Assembly (NCBI GenBank): GCA_002770955.1
Contig: PCUH01000190.1
Span: forward strand, 1 to 20,940
Reading direction: 5' to 3'
DNA: 20,940 bases
DNA from: Flavobacteriales bacterium CG18_big_fil_WC_8_21_14_2_50_32_9
Lineage (GTDB): Bacteria; Bacteroidota; Bacteroidia; Flavobacteriales_E; Vicingaceae
Part shown: in pieces, positions 1 through 6,510 of the stretch
How the letters are laid out: every line of letters begins with the position of its first letter
Position numbering within the stretch: the first letter of the stretch is position 1
Notes under the pieces: generated by a model
The model's database searches: none
What the model saw: only the letters and a program-made list of their open reading frames with translations
What the model was told of the DNA's origin: nothing
Program-made: the position numbers and the translations under genes

Positions 1-77
1 TTATTAGGTAACTCATCAATTAATTGAATTACTTCTAAACCTATTTGTTTCGTTCTTTTTTTAATTAACTCTTCCAT
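1..77 (-). CDS. Four-helix-bundle (S23-type) protein, N-terminal fragment
   Basis: Reading leftward from an ATG at 77-75, 25 codons stay open to the window edge. The start reads MEELIKKRTKQIGLEVIQLI, then DELPN. An amphipathic first helix with an RTKxxxLxVIxLIxxLP pattern is what I expect at the start of the four-helix-bundle family (23S rRNA intervening-sequence type proteins), which is common in Bacteroidota and often lies inside unrelated operons. No biochemical role is established for these proteins. It follows nuoD by 33 bases in the same direction, where nuoE would be the usual next gene. Only about a fifth of the protein is visible, so the family call rests on pattern memory; an N-terminal piece of some other small helical protein is possible. 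Confidence 0.5.
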   Translation of the reverse strand, partial: MEELIKKRTKQIGLEVIQLIDELPN

Positions 78-110
78 AATCGTAAATTCAAAATCGTAAA
101 TCGTAAATTT
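78..110. repeat. Short tandem heptamer-like repeat between nuoD and the next gene
   Basis: Three copies of AATCGTAAAT begin at 78, 92 and 99. The last two overlap with a 7-base period, and all lie in the 33-base gap downstream of nuoD. Period-7 runs of this sort are frequent between genes in Bacteroidota. The function is unknown; it may only be slippage-prone spacer. Confidence 0.6.
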
Positions 111-1232
111 TTACCTATCTATATCAGGAATTACCAAATCCAATGTTGCCATAATAGCTACCAAATCGCCAATTTTACTTCCAACAGAAATATGGTTGAG
201 TAATGATAAATTCGAAAATCCTGGTGAACGGAATTTAACTCGATGTGCATTTTTTGTTCCTGTACTGATGATATAAACACCCAATTCTCCTCTGGCAGTT
301 TCTACACGTTGATAAAATTCTCCTTTTGGCAATTTAATTACTGCGTTAGTAGCTACTTTGTGGTCTCCTTCCGGGATGTTATCAATCAATTGTTCTATAA
401 TGGATAACGATTCCCACATTTCTTCAATTCGCACTTCATATCGAGCAAACGTATCGCCAGTTGTTCGCATCGCTTCTTTAAATTTTACTTTATCTAACGC
501 ACTATACGGATGATGAACTCTAACATCGCAAGAATAACCCGAAGCACGACCAACAGGTCCGCTTGCTCCAAATGAAATGGCATCTTCTTTTGTTAAAATA
601 CCAACACCTTTGGTTCGGTGCTGAAAAATGACATTATTGGTTAATAACGCATCATATTCAGGGAGTTTTGTTTTAAAATGAGCCACAAATTCTTTGGTTC
701 TTTTTATAAAGTTTGGATGGATGTCGAACATTAAACCACCAGGCATGTTGTAGTTCATGGTTAAACGGGCACCACAGGTTTCTTCAAAAATATCGTTAAT
801 CATTTCACGGTCTCTAAAGCCGTAAAAAAACGTAGTAAAAGCTCCAACATCCATTCCCATAACGCCCCACCACAACGTATGTGAAGCAATTCGAGTTAAT
901 TCGCCAATAATGGTTCTTATCACTTTTACTCGTTCAGGAACTTCTAATTGTAGTGCATTTTCAACTGCTAAACAAACCGCTTCATTGTTGATGTTGGAAG
1001 ATAAATAATCCATTCTATCGGTTAAATGAACAATTTGTTGATAGCTATCTCGTTCGCACATTTTTTCGATAGAACGATGGATGTAACCCAAGTCTGGTTC
1101 AACTTTTTTAATAATCTCTCCATCAATGGTTAACAATAAACGTAAAACACCATGTGTTGCAGGGTGTTGCGGCCCCATATTGATAAAATACTCTTCCGAT
1201 TTAAAGTTATTATTTACAACAATTGGTTCCAT
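111..1232 (-). CDS. nuoD: NADH-quinone oxidoreductase subunit D (49 kDa subunit)
   Basis: This is the 373-residue connecting-module subunit of respiratory complex I, which with NuoB forms the quinone-binding pocket at the membrane interface. Family hallmarks are present: PQHPATHGVLRL at residues 21-32 (quinone-site histidines), the YIHRSIEK block, HLTDRMDYLSS, the GPVGRASG turn, and the usual ...DIDR carboxyl end, so the protein is complete. The length is normal for a stand-alone NuoD not fused to NuoC. The ATG at 1232-1230 lies 6 bases after the nuoC stop, and the stop is TAA. The protein is cytoplasmic-facing and peripheral. It belongs to the nuoABCD order seen here. There is no separate promoter, so it should be transcribed from upstream. 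Confidence 0.97.
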   Translation of the reverse strand: MEPIVVNNNFKSEEYFINMGPQHPATHGVLRLLLTIDGEIIKKVEPDLGYIHRSIEKMCERDSYQQIVHLTDRMDYLSSNINNEAVCLAVENALQLEVPERVKVIRTIIGELTRIASHTLWWGVMGMDVGAFTTFFYGFRDREMINDIFEETCGARLTMNYNMPGGLMFDIHPNFIKRTKEFVAHFKTKLPEYDALLTNNVIFQHRTKGVGILTKEDAISFGASGPVGRASGYSCDVRVHHPYSALDKVKFKEAMRTTGDTFARYEVRIEEMWESLSIIEQLIDNIPEGDHKVATNAVIKLPKGEFYQRVETARGELGVYIISTGTKNAHRVKFRSPGFSNLSLLNHISVGSKIGDLVAIMATLDLVIPDIDR

Positions 1233-1238
1233 CTACGT

Positions 1239-1700
1239 TTATTTAACAATCATATTAATTTCATCTACATAATCTTTTCTTAGTGGAAAACCACTCCAGT
1301 CTTCGGTTAAAAAGAGACGTTTTAAATTGGGATGATTATTGAATTTTATTCCAAAAAAATCAAATACTTCTCGTTCATGAAATTCAGCAGTTTGCCAGAT
1401 GTCGCAAACAGAATCAAAAGTGGGGTTTTCTCTATCGGCAGTTTTTACTTTTACCACAATGGTATGGCGGTATGTGGTAGATTCTAAATGATACACCACG
1501 CCTAATTCAGTAACCCAATCTACACCACTTAAACAAAACAAATAATCGAATTTAGTTTCGTTGTTATTTTTTAGTTGAAGCATTAATTGATGTAGTTGTG
1601 CAGGTTGCACGGTAATATTTAAAAATTGAGATTCCAATTCAGAAAATTCTAATTCTGGAATCCATGTACTGATTAAATTTTGCAACGCTTCGTTAGTCAT
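1239..1700 (-). CDS. nuoC: NADH-quinone oxidoreductase subunit C (30 kDa subunit)
   Basis: This complex I hydrophilic subunit joins the peripheral arm to NuoD. The signature near the carboxyl end is clear: EREVFDFFGIKFNNHPNLKR followed by LFLTEDWSGFPLRKDYV. I choose the ATG at 1700-1698 (MTNEAL, 153 residues). An extra five codons upstream would require a TTG start and would read into the GC-rich repeat that separates it from nuoB, so they are unlikely to be native. The stop is TAA at 1241-1239 and nuoD follows after 6 bases. Unusually for a nuo operon, about 185 bases of repeat separate nuoB from nuoC. A small repeat-encoded reading frame (1807-1697) ends on the nuoC ATG as ATGA. Confidence 0.95.
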   Translation of the reverse strand: MTNEALQNLISTWIPELEFSELESQFLNITVQPAQLHQLMLQLKNNNETKFDYLFCLSGVDWVTELGVVYHLESTTYRHTIVVKVKTADRENPTFDSVCDIWQTAEFHEREVFDFFGIKFNNHPNLKRLFLTEDWSGFPLRKDYVDEINMIVK

Positions 1701-1885
1701 AAAAGCCCCTCCCAACCTCCCCGAAGGGGAGGAGTTTCCAACGCACTATGCCTATTGGCAATAGAATGATGGTTTGTTAATTGGTTATTAAAAGTTATTT
1801 TTTTCATTAGTGCTTTATTCTCTTTTAATTTCATCTTTATTCGCTCCTCTAAGTAAGCCCCTCCTTCGGAGGGGTTGGGGAGGAC
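1701..1885 (-). repeat. Interspersed composite repeat, copy A (between nuoB and nuoC)
   Basis: On the minus strand it starts two bases after the nuoB TAA. It holds a left palindromic block (CCCCTCC-GAA-GGAGGGG hairpin, then CTTACTTAGAGGAGCGAA), a middle of about 110 AT-rich bases, and a right palindromic block (CTCCTCCCCTTCGGGGAGG) that ends at the nuoC start. Copy B at 10139-10306 on the plus strand aligns through the middle and both edges: shared strings include TAACTTTTAATAACCA, ATAGGCA(T/C)AGTG and the edge ACTCCTCC. The middle encodes a 36-codon frame starting MKKITFNNQLTN that stops at ATGA over the nuoC start; copy B's equivalent frame is broken. It may act as a terminator-like or mRNA-stabilising element, but this is inference. 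Confidence 0.8.
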
Positions 1886-2446
1886 TTATTTCCCTTCATC
1901 AAACCCATCAACTGGATTTTCTTTGTTTTTCATACTTTCTTGTCGGATTTTATCTTGCAACATCAACATGCCTTCTAGTAAAGCTTCTGGTCGTGGAGGG
2001 CATCCTGGCACATAAACATCTACAGGAATAACATGGTCGGCTCCTTTTACTACCGAATAAGAATTGTAAAAAAATGGACCGCCCGAAATTGCACAAGCTC
2101 CCATAGCAATTACATATTTTGGCTCAGCCATTTGGTCGTATAATCTTCTAAGCACTGGAGCCATTTTGTTCACAATAGTTCCAGCAATAATTATTAAATC
2201 TGCTTGTCGTGGGGAAGGTCGGGCTACCTCAAAACCAAATCTGGAGTAATCGTGTCGAGAAGCTCCAGTTTGCATCATTTCAATAGCACAACAACTCGTA
2301 CCAAAGTAAAGCGACCAAAGTGAATTTGCACGTCCCCAATTGATAACTTTATCTAAATTGGTAACCATGATGTTTGCTCCGTTTCCTGCAGGAATTACTT
2401 TACCAGGAAAATCTGCTGGAATTGGTGTGTTATTTTCTATTCCCAT
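1886..2446 (-). CDS. nuoB: NADH-quinone oxidoreductase subunit B (PSST, N2 cluster)
   Basis: This complex I subunit carries the last iron-sulfur cluster (N2), which hands electrons to quinone. With the start used here, cysteines 52-53 lie in the tandem GTSCCAIEMM motif, a third is in GACAISGGPF and a fourth in VPGCPPRPE; these are the four family cluster ligands. I use the ATG at 2446-2444 (MGIENN, 186 residues) rather than an in-frame ATG 21 bases upstream, because AAAGGAGC precedes it at a suitable distance and the overlap with nuoA is then only 10 bases (ATGGGAATAG). The stop is TAA, with repeat sequence beginning 2 bases later. It is probably translationally coupled to nuoA. Confidence 0.96.
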   Translation of the reverse strand: MGIENNTPIPADFPGKVIPAGNGANIMVTNLDKVINWGRANSLWSLYFGTSCCAIEMMQTGASRHDYSRFGFEVARPSPRQADLIIIAGTIVNKMAPVLRRLYDQMAEPKYVIAMGACAISGGPFFYNSYSVVKGADHVIPVDVYVPGCPPRPEALLEGMLMLQDKIRQESMKNKENPVDGFDEGK

Positions 2447-2787
2447 TTTAATGCTCCTTTTTTCCAAGCGTACAATAAGCCTAGTCCTAAAATAAATAGA
2501 AAAATAATAATTTCTACTAAAGCAACCGTTCCAACTTCTTTAAACACTACTGCCCAAGGAAATAAAAAGGCTACCTCAACATCAAACACCAAAAACAAAA
2601 TGGCATACAAATAATAACCAACTTTAAACTGAACCCATGTTGGTCCAATGGTTTTCATACCACTTTCGTAAGGTTCTCTTTTTTGAGTATTATCCGATTT
2701 GGGTGATATTAAATTGGATAAAAAGTTCGCCCCAGCAACTAGCACAATACCAGCTAGTAAAAAAACTATTATTGCTTCTGAACCCAT
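2437..2787 (-). CDS. nuoA: NADH-quinone oxidoreductase subunit A
   Basis: This is the small membrane subunit of complex I, 116 residues, with three predicted membrane helices (about residues 5-25, 58-80 and 87-108). Family marks include REPYESG before the second helix, and FDVEVAFLFPWAV, whose acidic residues lie at the conserved membrane position near the quinone channel. It is the first nuo gene of the cluster. The stop is TAG, and nuoB starts inside its last codons. The gap to korB upstream is 130 bases and contains heptamer repeats and a GC-rich palindromic repeat. I see no clear TAnnTTTG promoter in that gap, so transcription from korA is likely. Confidence 0.95.
   Translation of the reverse strand: MGSEAIIVFLLAGIVLVAGANFLSNLISPKSDNTQKREPYESGMKTIGPTWVQFKVGYYLYAILFLVFDVEVAFLFPWAVVFKEVGTVALVEIIIFLFILGLGLLYAWKKGALKWE
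2453..2460 (-). promoter_or_regulatory. Shine-Dalgarno-like site for nuoB
   Basis: AAAGGAGC lies 6 bases upstream of the nuoB ATG at 2446, inside the end of nuoA. Such sites are rare in this window, and this one supports choosing the downstream nuoB start. Confidence 0.4.
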
Positions 2788-2825
2788 TGTCTTCTTTTAT
2801 AAATATTTATGCAAAATTACTGAAA

Positions 2826-2850
2826 AGTTCACAGTTCACAGTTCTCAGTT
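2826..2850. repeat. Heptamer tandem repeat AGTTCAC
   Basis: AGTTCAC occurs twice in tandem (2826-2839), followed by AGTTCTC and a partial AGTT. It lies between nuoA and korB, next to a GC-rich palindromic element. It has the same style as other period-7 intergenic runs in Bacteroidota. No role can be assigned. Confidence 0.65.
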
Positions 2851-2917
2851 TTCGCTCCTCTACGTAGCCCCTCCTTCGGAGAGCCTGTCCCGTTTTTTCG
2901 GGAGGTTGGGGAGGCTT
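2851..2917 (-). repeat. Interspersed palindromic repeat, left block only (copy D)
   Basis: On the minus strand it starts directly after the korB TAA with AAGCCTCCCCAACCTCCCG, then has a CCCG-A6-CGGG hairpin, a CTCC-GAA-GGAG hairpin, and GGGGCTACGTAGAGGAGCGAA. The last string is nearly identical to the left block of copies A (CTTACTTAGAGGAGCGAA) and B (CTACGTAGAGGAATGAG). The AT-rich middle and right block of the full element are absent. The paired GC stems could slow or end transcription after korB. Confidence 0.75.
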
Positions 2918-3931
2918 TTACTTCACTTCGTAAGTCTCTCCTGAGAAAAACAAATCATCCGTTTTTTTGTATTTAGAACCTGCTTTAATTTTTTTAGTTA
3001 ACTCATCTTCTCTTTCCTCCAACGTAACATCATCAAAAGCTCTTACAATTCCAGTAGCAATTGGATATGCTAATCGAATAAGCATTTGGTGTAAGGTCGG
3101 GTCTTTTTCTTTAGCATCGTGAACCAAAATATCTTTTTCTGTTATTCCGTTTTCGCCAATAGTAACCACCTCTAATTTTAAGCCTCTCAACACCAATCCT
3201 TTTTCAGCATTTTTACCAAAAATCATCGGTTTACCGTGTTCCAAATAAATTTGTTTATCATCTTTTACTTCTTTATCAGTAACATCAGTAAAACAACCAT
3301 CATTAAAAATTACACAGTTTTGTAATACTTCGATTAATGAAGTTCCTTTAAAACGATGTGCCTCAATAAAAATTTGAGTCATTGCTTTTGGATTGTTACC
3401 ACCAATTCTAGCATAAAACCGAGCATTAGCTCCTAAAGCCAATTCGCCAGGAGAAAATGGAGGTTGTGTATTTCCGTAAGGTGATGATTTTGTTTTTTGA
3501 CCAACAACTGAAGTTGGTGAAAATTGTCCTTTGGTTAAACCGTATATTTCGTTGTTAAAAAGAACAATGTTTAAATTGATGTTTCTACGTAGCACATGGA
3601 TAAAATGATTTCCTCCAATTGCAGTTGCATCACCATCTCCAGTAATTATCCAAACGCTTAAATCAGGATTAGCTAATTTCACTCCTGTTGCAATACCTGG
3701 TGCTCTACCATGAATACTATGAACGCCATAGGTGTTCATGTAATATGGAAAACGTGATGAACATCCAATACCTGAAACAAAAACAACATTTTCTTTTTCA
3801 ACTCCCATTTCTGGAAGAGCTTTTTGCATGGAGTTTAAGATTACGTAATCATCGCAACCTGGACACCATCTAACCTCTTGGTCACTTACAAAGTCTTTAT
3901 AAGTATATTTTTTTACCGCTGTAGCTTCCAT
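2918..3931 (-). CDS. korB: 2-oxoglutarate:ferredoxin oxidoreductase subunit beta
   Basis: This 337-residue thiamine-diphosphate subunit decarboxylates 2-oxoglutarate to succinyl-CoA, passing electrons to ferredoxin. Seen in the sequence: WCPGCDD (Cys23, Cys26), GIGCSSR (Cys57) and NCVIFNDG (Cys206), the four likely ligands of one [4Fe-4S] cluster; the GDGDATAIGGNH start of the ThDP motif at 98-109, ending at NN 126-127; and IYGLTKGQFSPTS after it. The length and motifs match stand-alone KorB or related beta subunits of 2-oxoacid:acceptor oxidoreductases. It starts 2 bases after korA, so the pair is co-transcribed. Substrate preference between 2-oxoglutarate and other 2-oxoacids is inferred from family resemblance. 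It is cytoplasmic. The stop is TAA. Confidence 0.93.
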   Translation of the reverse strand: MEATAVKKYTYKDFVSDQEVRWCPGCDDYVILNSMQKALPEMGVEKENVVFVSGIGCSSRFPYYMNTYGVHSIHGRAPGIATGVKLANPDLSVWIITGDGDATAIGGNHFIHVLRRNINLNIVLFNNEIYGLTKGQFSPTSVVGQKTKSSPYGNTQPPFSPGELALGANARFYARIGGNNPKAMTQIFIEAHRFKGTSLIEVLQNCVIFNDGCFTDVTDKEVKDDKQIYLEHGKPMIFGKNAEKGLVLRGLKLEVVTIGENGITEKDILVHDAKEKDPTLHQMLIRLAYPIATGIVRAFDDVTLEEREDELTKKIKAGSKYKKTDDLFFSGETYEVK

Positions 3932-3933
3932 AA

Positions 3934-5790
3934 TTATAGTAGTTGTTTAAATTTTTGAATAAGTTCGTCATTAGAAAATGGCAAACCTTGAACTTTATTT
4001 ATTTGTTGAAAATCGAATTTACCAAAGTTAGCTTTTAAAATAAAAGCAAATTGACCACTGTTTAGTTCGCAAACAATAATTTTTTTGAATTTTGCAAATA
4101 TTTCTTCGGTGTTTTTTGGCATTGGGTTAATGTAATTGAAATGAACAAAACCAATGTTATTAAATCCTTCTTCTTCTGTTATTTGTTTTACAGCAGAGTG
4201 AAGCGTTCCATAAGTTCCACCCCAACCAACTACCAATAAATCGCCTTGTTGTGCAAATTCAACTTTTAAGTTGGGTATATTATTTTGGACTAATCTTATT
4301 TTTTCGGCTCTTGTATGAGTCATTGTTTCGTGGTTTTCTGGGACATAAGAAACATTACCCGTAACGCTATCTTTTTCCAAGCCACCTACTCGATGTTCAA
4401 AACCTGAGGTTCCAGGAACAGCCCATTCTCTAGCTAAAGTTTTAGCATCTCTTTTGTATGGATGCCAATTTTCAGTAAATTTAGTTACTTTTCGGTTTTT
4501 AATTTCTGGCATATCGGCTACGCTTTGAATTTTCCATGGTGCTGAACCATTTGCAATATAGCCATCTGTTAATAAAATAACTGGAGTCATGTGTTCTAAT
4601 GCTAATCGAGCAGCTTCGTAAGCATAATTAAAACAATCGGCAGGAGTGCTTGCTGCAATAACTACAACAGGGCTTTCACCGTTTCTACCGTACATGGCTT
4701 GCAATAAATCAGATTGTTCTGTTTTTGTTGGTAAACCAGTTGATGGTCCACCTCGTTGAACATTAATCACCACTAAAGGCAATTCAATCATCATTGCTAA
4801 ACCTAACGCTTCGCCTTTTAATGCCAAACCCGGTCCTGATGTTGTTGTGATGGCTAAGTCTCCAGCAAAAGAAGCTCCAATAGCAGAACAAATTCCTGCA
4901 ATTTCATCTTCTGCTTGAAAAGCCTTTACTCCAAAATGTTTGTGTTTAACCAATTCGTGTAATATATCAGTAGCTGGTGTTATAGGATAGGAACCTAAAA
5001 ATAATTCTAACCCAGATTTTTCTGAAGCGGCTAATAAACCCCAAGCTGTTGCAGTATTACCCATAATAATTCGGTAAGTTCCTGGAACCATTTTGGCTGG
5101 AGAAATGGTGTATGAATTTGAGATTAACTCTAAGGTTTCTGCATAATAATATCCAGCATTCAATACCTTGGTATTGGCTTCAATTAATTCAGGTTTGGAT
5201 TTGAATTTTTTATTAAAAAAATCAATGGTATGTTCGGTTGAACGATGATACATCCAATAAACCATACCTAATGAAAACATGTTTTTACTTCGGGTAATTG
5301 TTTTATTGTCTAATCCATCCACATCCTTTAATGCTTCCTTTGTTAAGGTTGACATATCCACTTCAATTACATGATAGCCATCTAAACTCCCATCTTCCAA
5401 AGGGTTAGTTTCGTAAAAAGCTTTTTCTAAATTCTTTTTAGTAAAAGCATCTTTATCAACTATAACAGTATGTCCTTTTTTTAAGGCATATAAATTGGTT
5501 TTTAAACCGGCTGGATTCATTGCTACTAATAAATCAACGCTGTCTCCAGGAGTACTTACTTCTACACTTCCTATATGTACTTGGAAACCAGAAACCCCAT
5601 ACAAACTTCCTTGAGGAGCCCTAATTTCAGCAGGATAATTTGGAAATGTAGAAACATCATTACCAAACATAGCAGAGGTGTCTGTAAATTGAGTTCCTGT
5701 TAGTTGCATTCCGTCTCCAGAATCACCAACAAAACGAATAACAACACCTTCTAATTCTTTTGGAGCTGGTTTTATACTTTCTATACTCAT
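3934..5790 (-). CDS. korA: 2-oxoglutarate:ferredoxin oxidoreductase subunit alpha (gamma-alpha fusion)
   Basis: This 618-residue subunit joins a gamma domain (about residues 14-190, starting GVVIRFVGDSGDGMQLTGTQ and holding NYPAEIRAPQGS) to the pyrimidine-binding alpha region (from about 240: GSYPITPATDILHEL, FQAEDEIAGICSAIGASFAG, TTTSGPGLALKGEALGLAMM, RGGPSTGLPT) and a carboxyl-terminal domain III. The gamma-alpha fusion is the usual form in aerobic and facultative Bacteroidota and binds CoA and the cofactor pyrimidine. It is the first gene of the minus-strand unit, preceded by a TACATTTG promoter box about 58 bases upstream. The ATG at 5790 gives MSIESIKPAPKELEG, a normal amino end. Placement before nuoABCD suggests a link between the ferredoxin pool and respiration. 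Confidence 0.94.
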   Translation of the reverse strand: MSIESIKPAPKELEGVVIRFVGDSGDGMQLTGTQFTDTSAMFGNDVSTFPNYPAEIRAPQGSLYGVSGFQVHIGSVEVSTPGDSVDLLVAMNPAGLKTNLYALKKGHTVIVDKDAFTKKNLEKAFYETNPLEDGSLDGYHVIEVDMSTLTKEALKDVDGLDNKTITRSKNMFSLGMVYWMYHRSTEHTIDFFNKKFKSKPELIEANTKVLNAGYYYAETLELISNSYTISPAKMVPGTYRIIMGNTATAWGLLAASEKSGLELFLGSYPITPATDILHELVKHKHFGVKAFQAEDEIAGICSAIGASFAGDLAITTTSGPGLALKGEALGLAMMIELPLVVINVQRGGPSTGLPTKTEQSDLLQAMYGRNGESPVVVIAASTPADCFNYAYEAARLALEHMTPVILLTDGYIANGSAPWKIQSVADMPEIKNRKVTKFTENWHPYKRDAKTLAREWAVPGTSGFEHRVGGLEKDSVTGNVSYVPENHETMTHTRAEKIRLVQNNIPNLKVEFAQQGDLLVVGWGGTYGTLHSAVKQITEEEGFNNIGFVHFNYINPMPKNTEEIFAKFKKIIVCELNSGQFAFILKANFGKFDFQQINKVQGLPFSNDELIQKFKQLL

Positions 5791-5847
5791 AAACTTAAGT
5801 TTAAATTATTTATAATTTTATTACAAATTTTATTCGATTTTGAATGC

Positions 5848-5855
5848 CAAATGTA
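5848..5855 (-). promoter_or_regulatory. Bacteroidota-type -7 promoter box for korA
   Basis: On the minus strand the sequence is TACATTTG, a perfect TAnnTTTG. The start point would fall near 5842, giving a leader of about 50 bases to korA. I see no TTG at the expected -33 distance, which would fit a promoter that needs an activator. Confidence 0.6.
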
Positions 5856-5877
5856 GCCTGACACTAGAAATTGAAGC

Positions 5878-5891
5878 ATGATTATTATCAT
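5878..5891. promoter_or_regulatory. Candidate operator palindrome (CRP/FNR-like half sites)
   Basis: ATGAT-TATT-ATCAT is a perfect inverted repeat with a 4-base spacer; its core TGAT-N4-ATCA resembles the FNR half-site layout. A third half site follows: ATCATAA-TTTT-TTATGAT spans 5887-5904. The palindrome centre is about 42-43 bases upstream of the inferred korA start and about 65 upstream of the inferred ferredoxin start. AT-rich DNA produces such palindromes by chance, so the assignment is tentative. Confidence 0.35.
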
Positions 5892-5935
5892 AATTTTTTA
5901 TGATTAAAATCAGTTATCAAAATTAAGATGAATTC

Positions 5936-5943
5936 TACATTTG
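5936..5943 (+). promoter_or_regulatory. Bacteroidota-type -7 promoter box for the ferredoxin gene
   Basis: TACATTTG is a perfect TAnnTTTG and is identical to the korA box on the other strand. The start point would be near 5949, with a leader of about 55 bases to the ATG at 6004. No good -33 TTG is visible. Confidence 0.6.
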
Positions 5944-6003
5944 TACTTAATTAAGATAATAATTAAAATTAATTAATCTACAAACTTACTTATTTAATAA
6001 ATC

Positions 6004-6354
6004 ATGGCTATTAGAATAACAGATGAATGCATTAATTGCGATGCTTGTATTTCAGAATGTCCAAACAATGCAATTTACGAACCAGACCAAAAATGGTCTT
6101 ATTCAGAAAAAACTTCATTAAGTGGAATGGTAACAACACTTGATGGCAGACAAGTTGATGCTGATAAAGAAAATGACCCTCTTTCGGATGAGTTTTACTT
6201 TATCGTATCTGACAAATGTACCGAATGTAAAGGATTTCATGACGAACCACAATGTGCTTCTGTTTGCCCTGTAGATTGTTGTGTTTCTGATACCAATCAT
6301 GTAGAAGACGAAAGTGTTTTGTTAAAGAAAAAAGCTTGGTTACATGGTGAGTAA
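6004..6354 (+). CDS. Dicluster 2[4Fe-4S] ferredoxin
   Basis: This 116-residue electron carrier has two cluster motifs. The first is C9-x2-C12-x2-C15-x3-C19-P (CINCDACISECPNNAIYEP); the second is C72-x2-C75-x8-C84-x3-C88-P, ending VCPVDCC. The eight-residue stretch between the second and third cysteines of the latter is the insertion typical of Allochromatium/YfhL-type ferredoxins. The segment between the clusters (about residues 30-68) is longer than in clostridial ferredoxins, as is common in Bacteroidota. It is soluble and cytoplasmic. It lies divergent from korAB and before nifJ, so it is a plausible electron acceptor for both oxidoreductases. The stop is TAA, and a strong hairpin lies about 90 bases downstream. 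Confidence 0.92.
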   Translation: MAIRITDECINCDACISECPNNAIYEPDQKWSYSEKTSLSGMVTTLDGRQVDADKENDPLSDEFYFIVSDKCTECKGFHDEPQCASVCPVDCCVSDTNHVEDESVLLKKKAWLHGE

Positions 6355-6444
6355 GATGTTATCTGAAAAGATAAAAATAAGTTAACCAAAAAAGTAAATA
6401 GCGAAATGAATAATTTCTCTATTTATGCTATACTTCAATATTTT

Positions 6445-6495
6445 AACAGCATCATTAATGGTAGTTTTCTCAATTAATGATGCTGTTTTGTTTTT
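6445..6495 (+). terminator. Intrinsic terminator or attenuator hairpin before nifJ
   Basis: Left arm 6445-6459 (AACAGCATCATTAAT) and right arm 6473-6487 are perfect complements over 15 bases, with a 13-base loop, followed by TTGTTTTT. This is a strong terminator shape. Part of the right arm (GCTGTTTT, 6482-6489) can pair instead with AAAACAGC at 6496-6503, giving a competing hairpin. The nifJ ATG is only 23 bases past the right arm, so the structure either ends the ferredoxin transcript or controls read-through into nifJ. Confidence 0.7.
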
Positions 6496-6510
6496 AAAAC
6501 AGCTATTAAA

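Noticed and set aside
1701..1715. Longer nuoC start (five extra codons)
   Set aside because: It needs a TTG start and reads into the GC-rich repeat; the ATG at 1700 gives a normal NuoC amino end.
2826..2850. Short tandem repeats as a CRISPR array
   Set aside because: Units are 7 bases without spacers and no cas genes are present; they are simple repeats.
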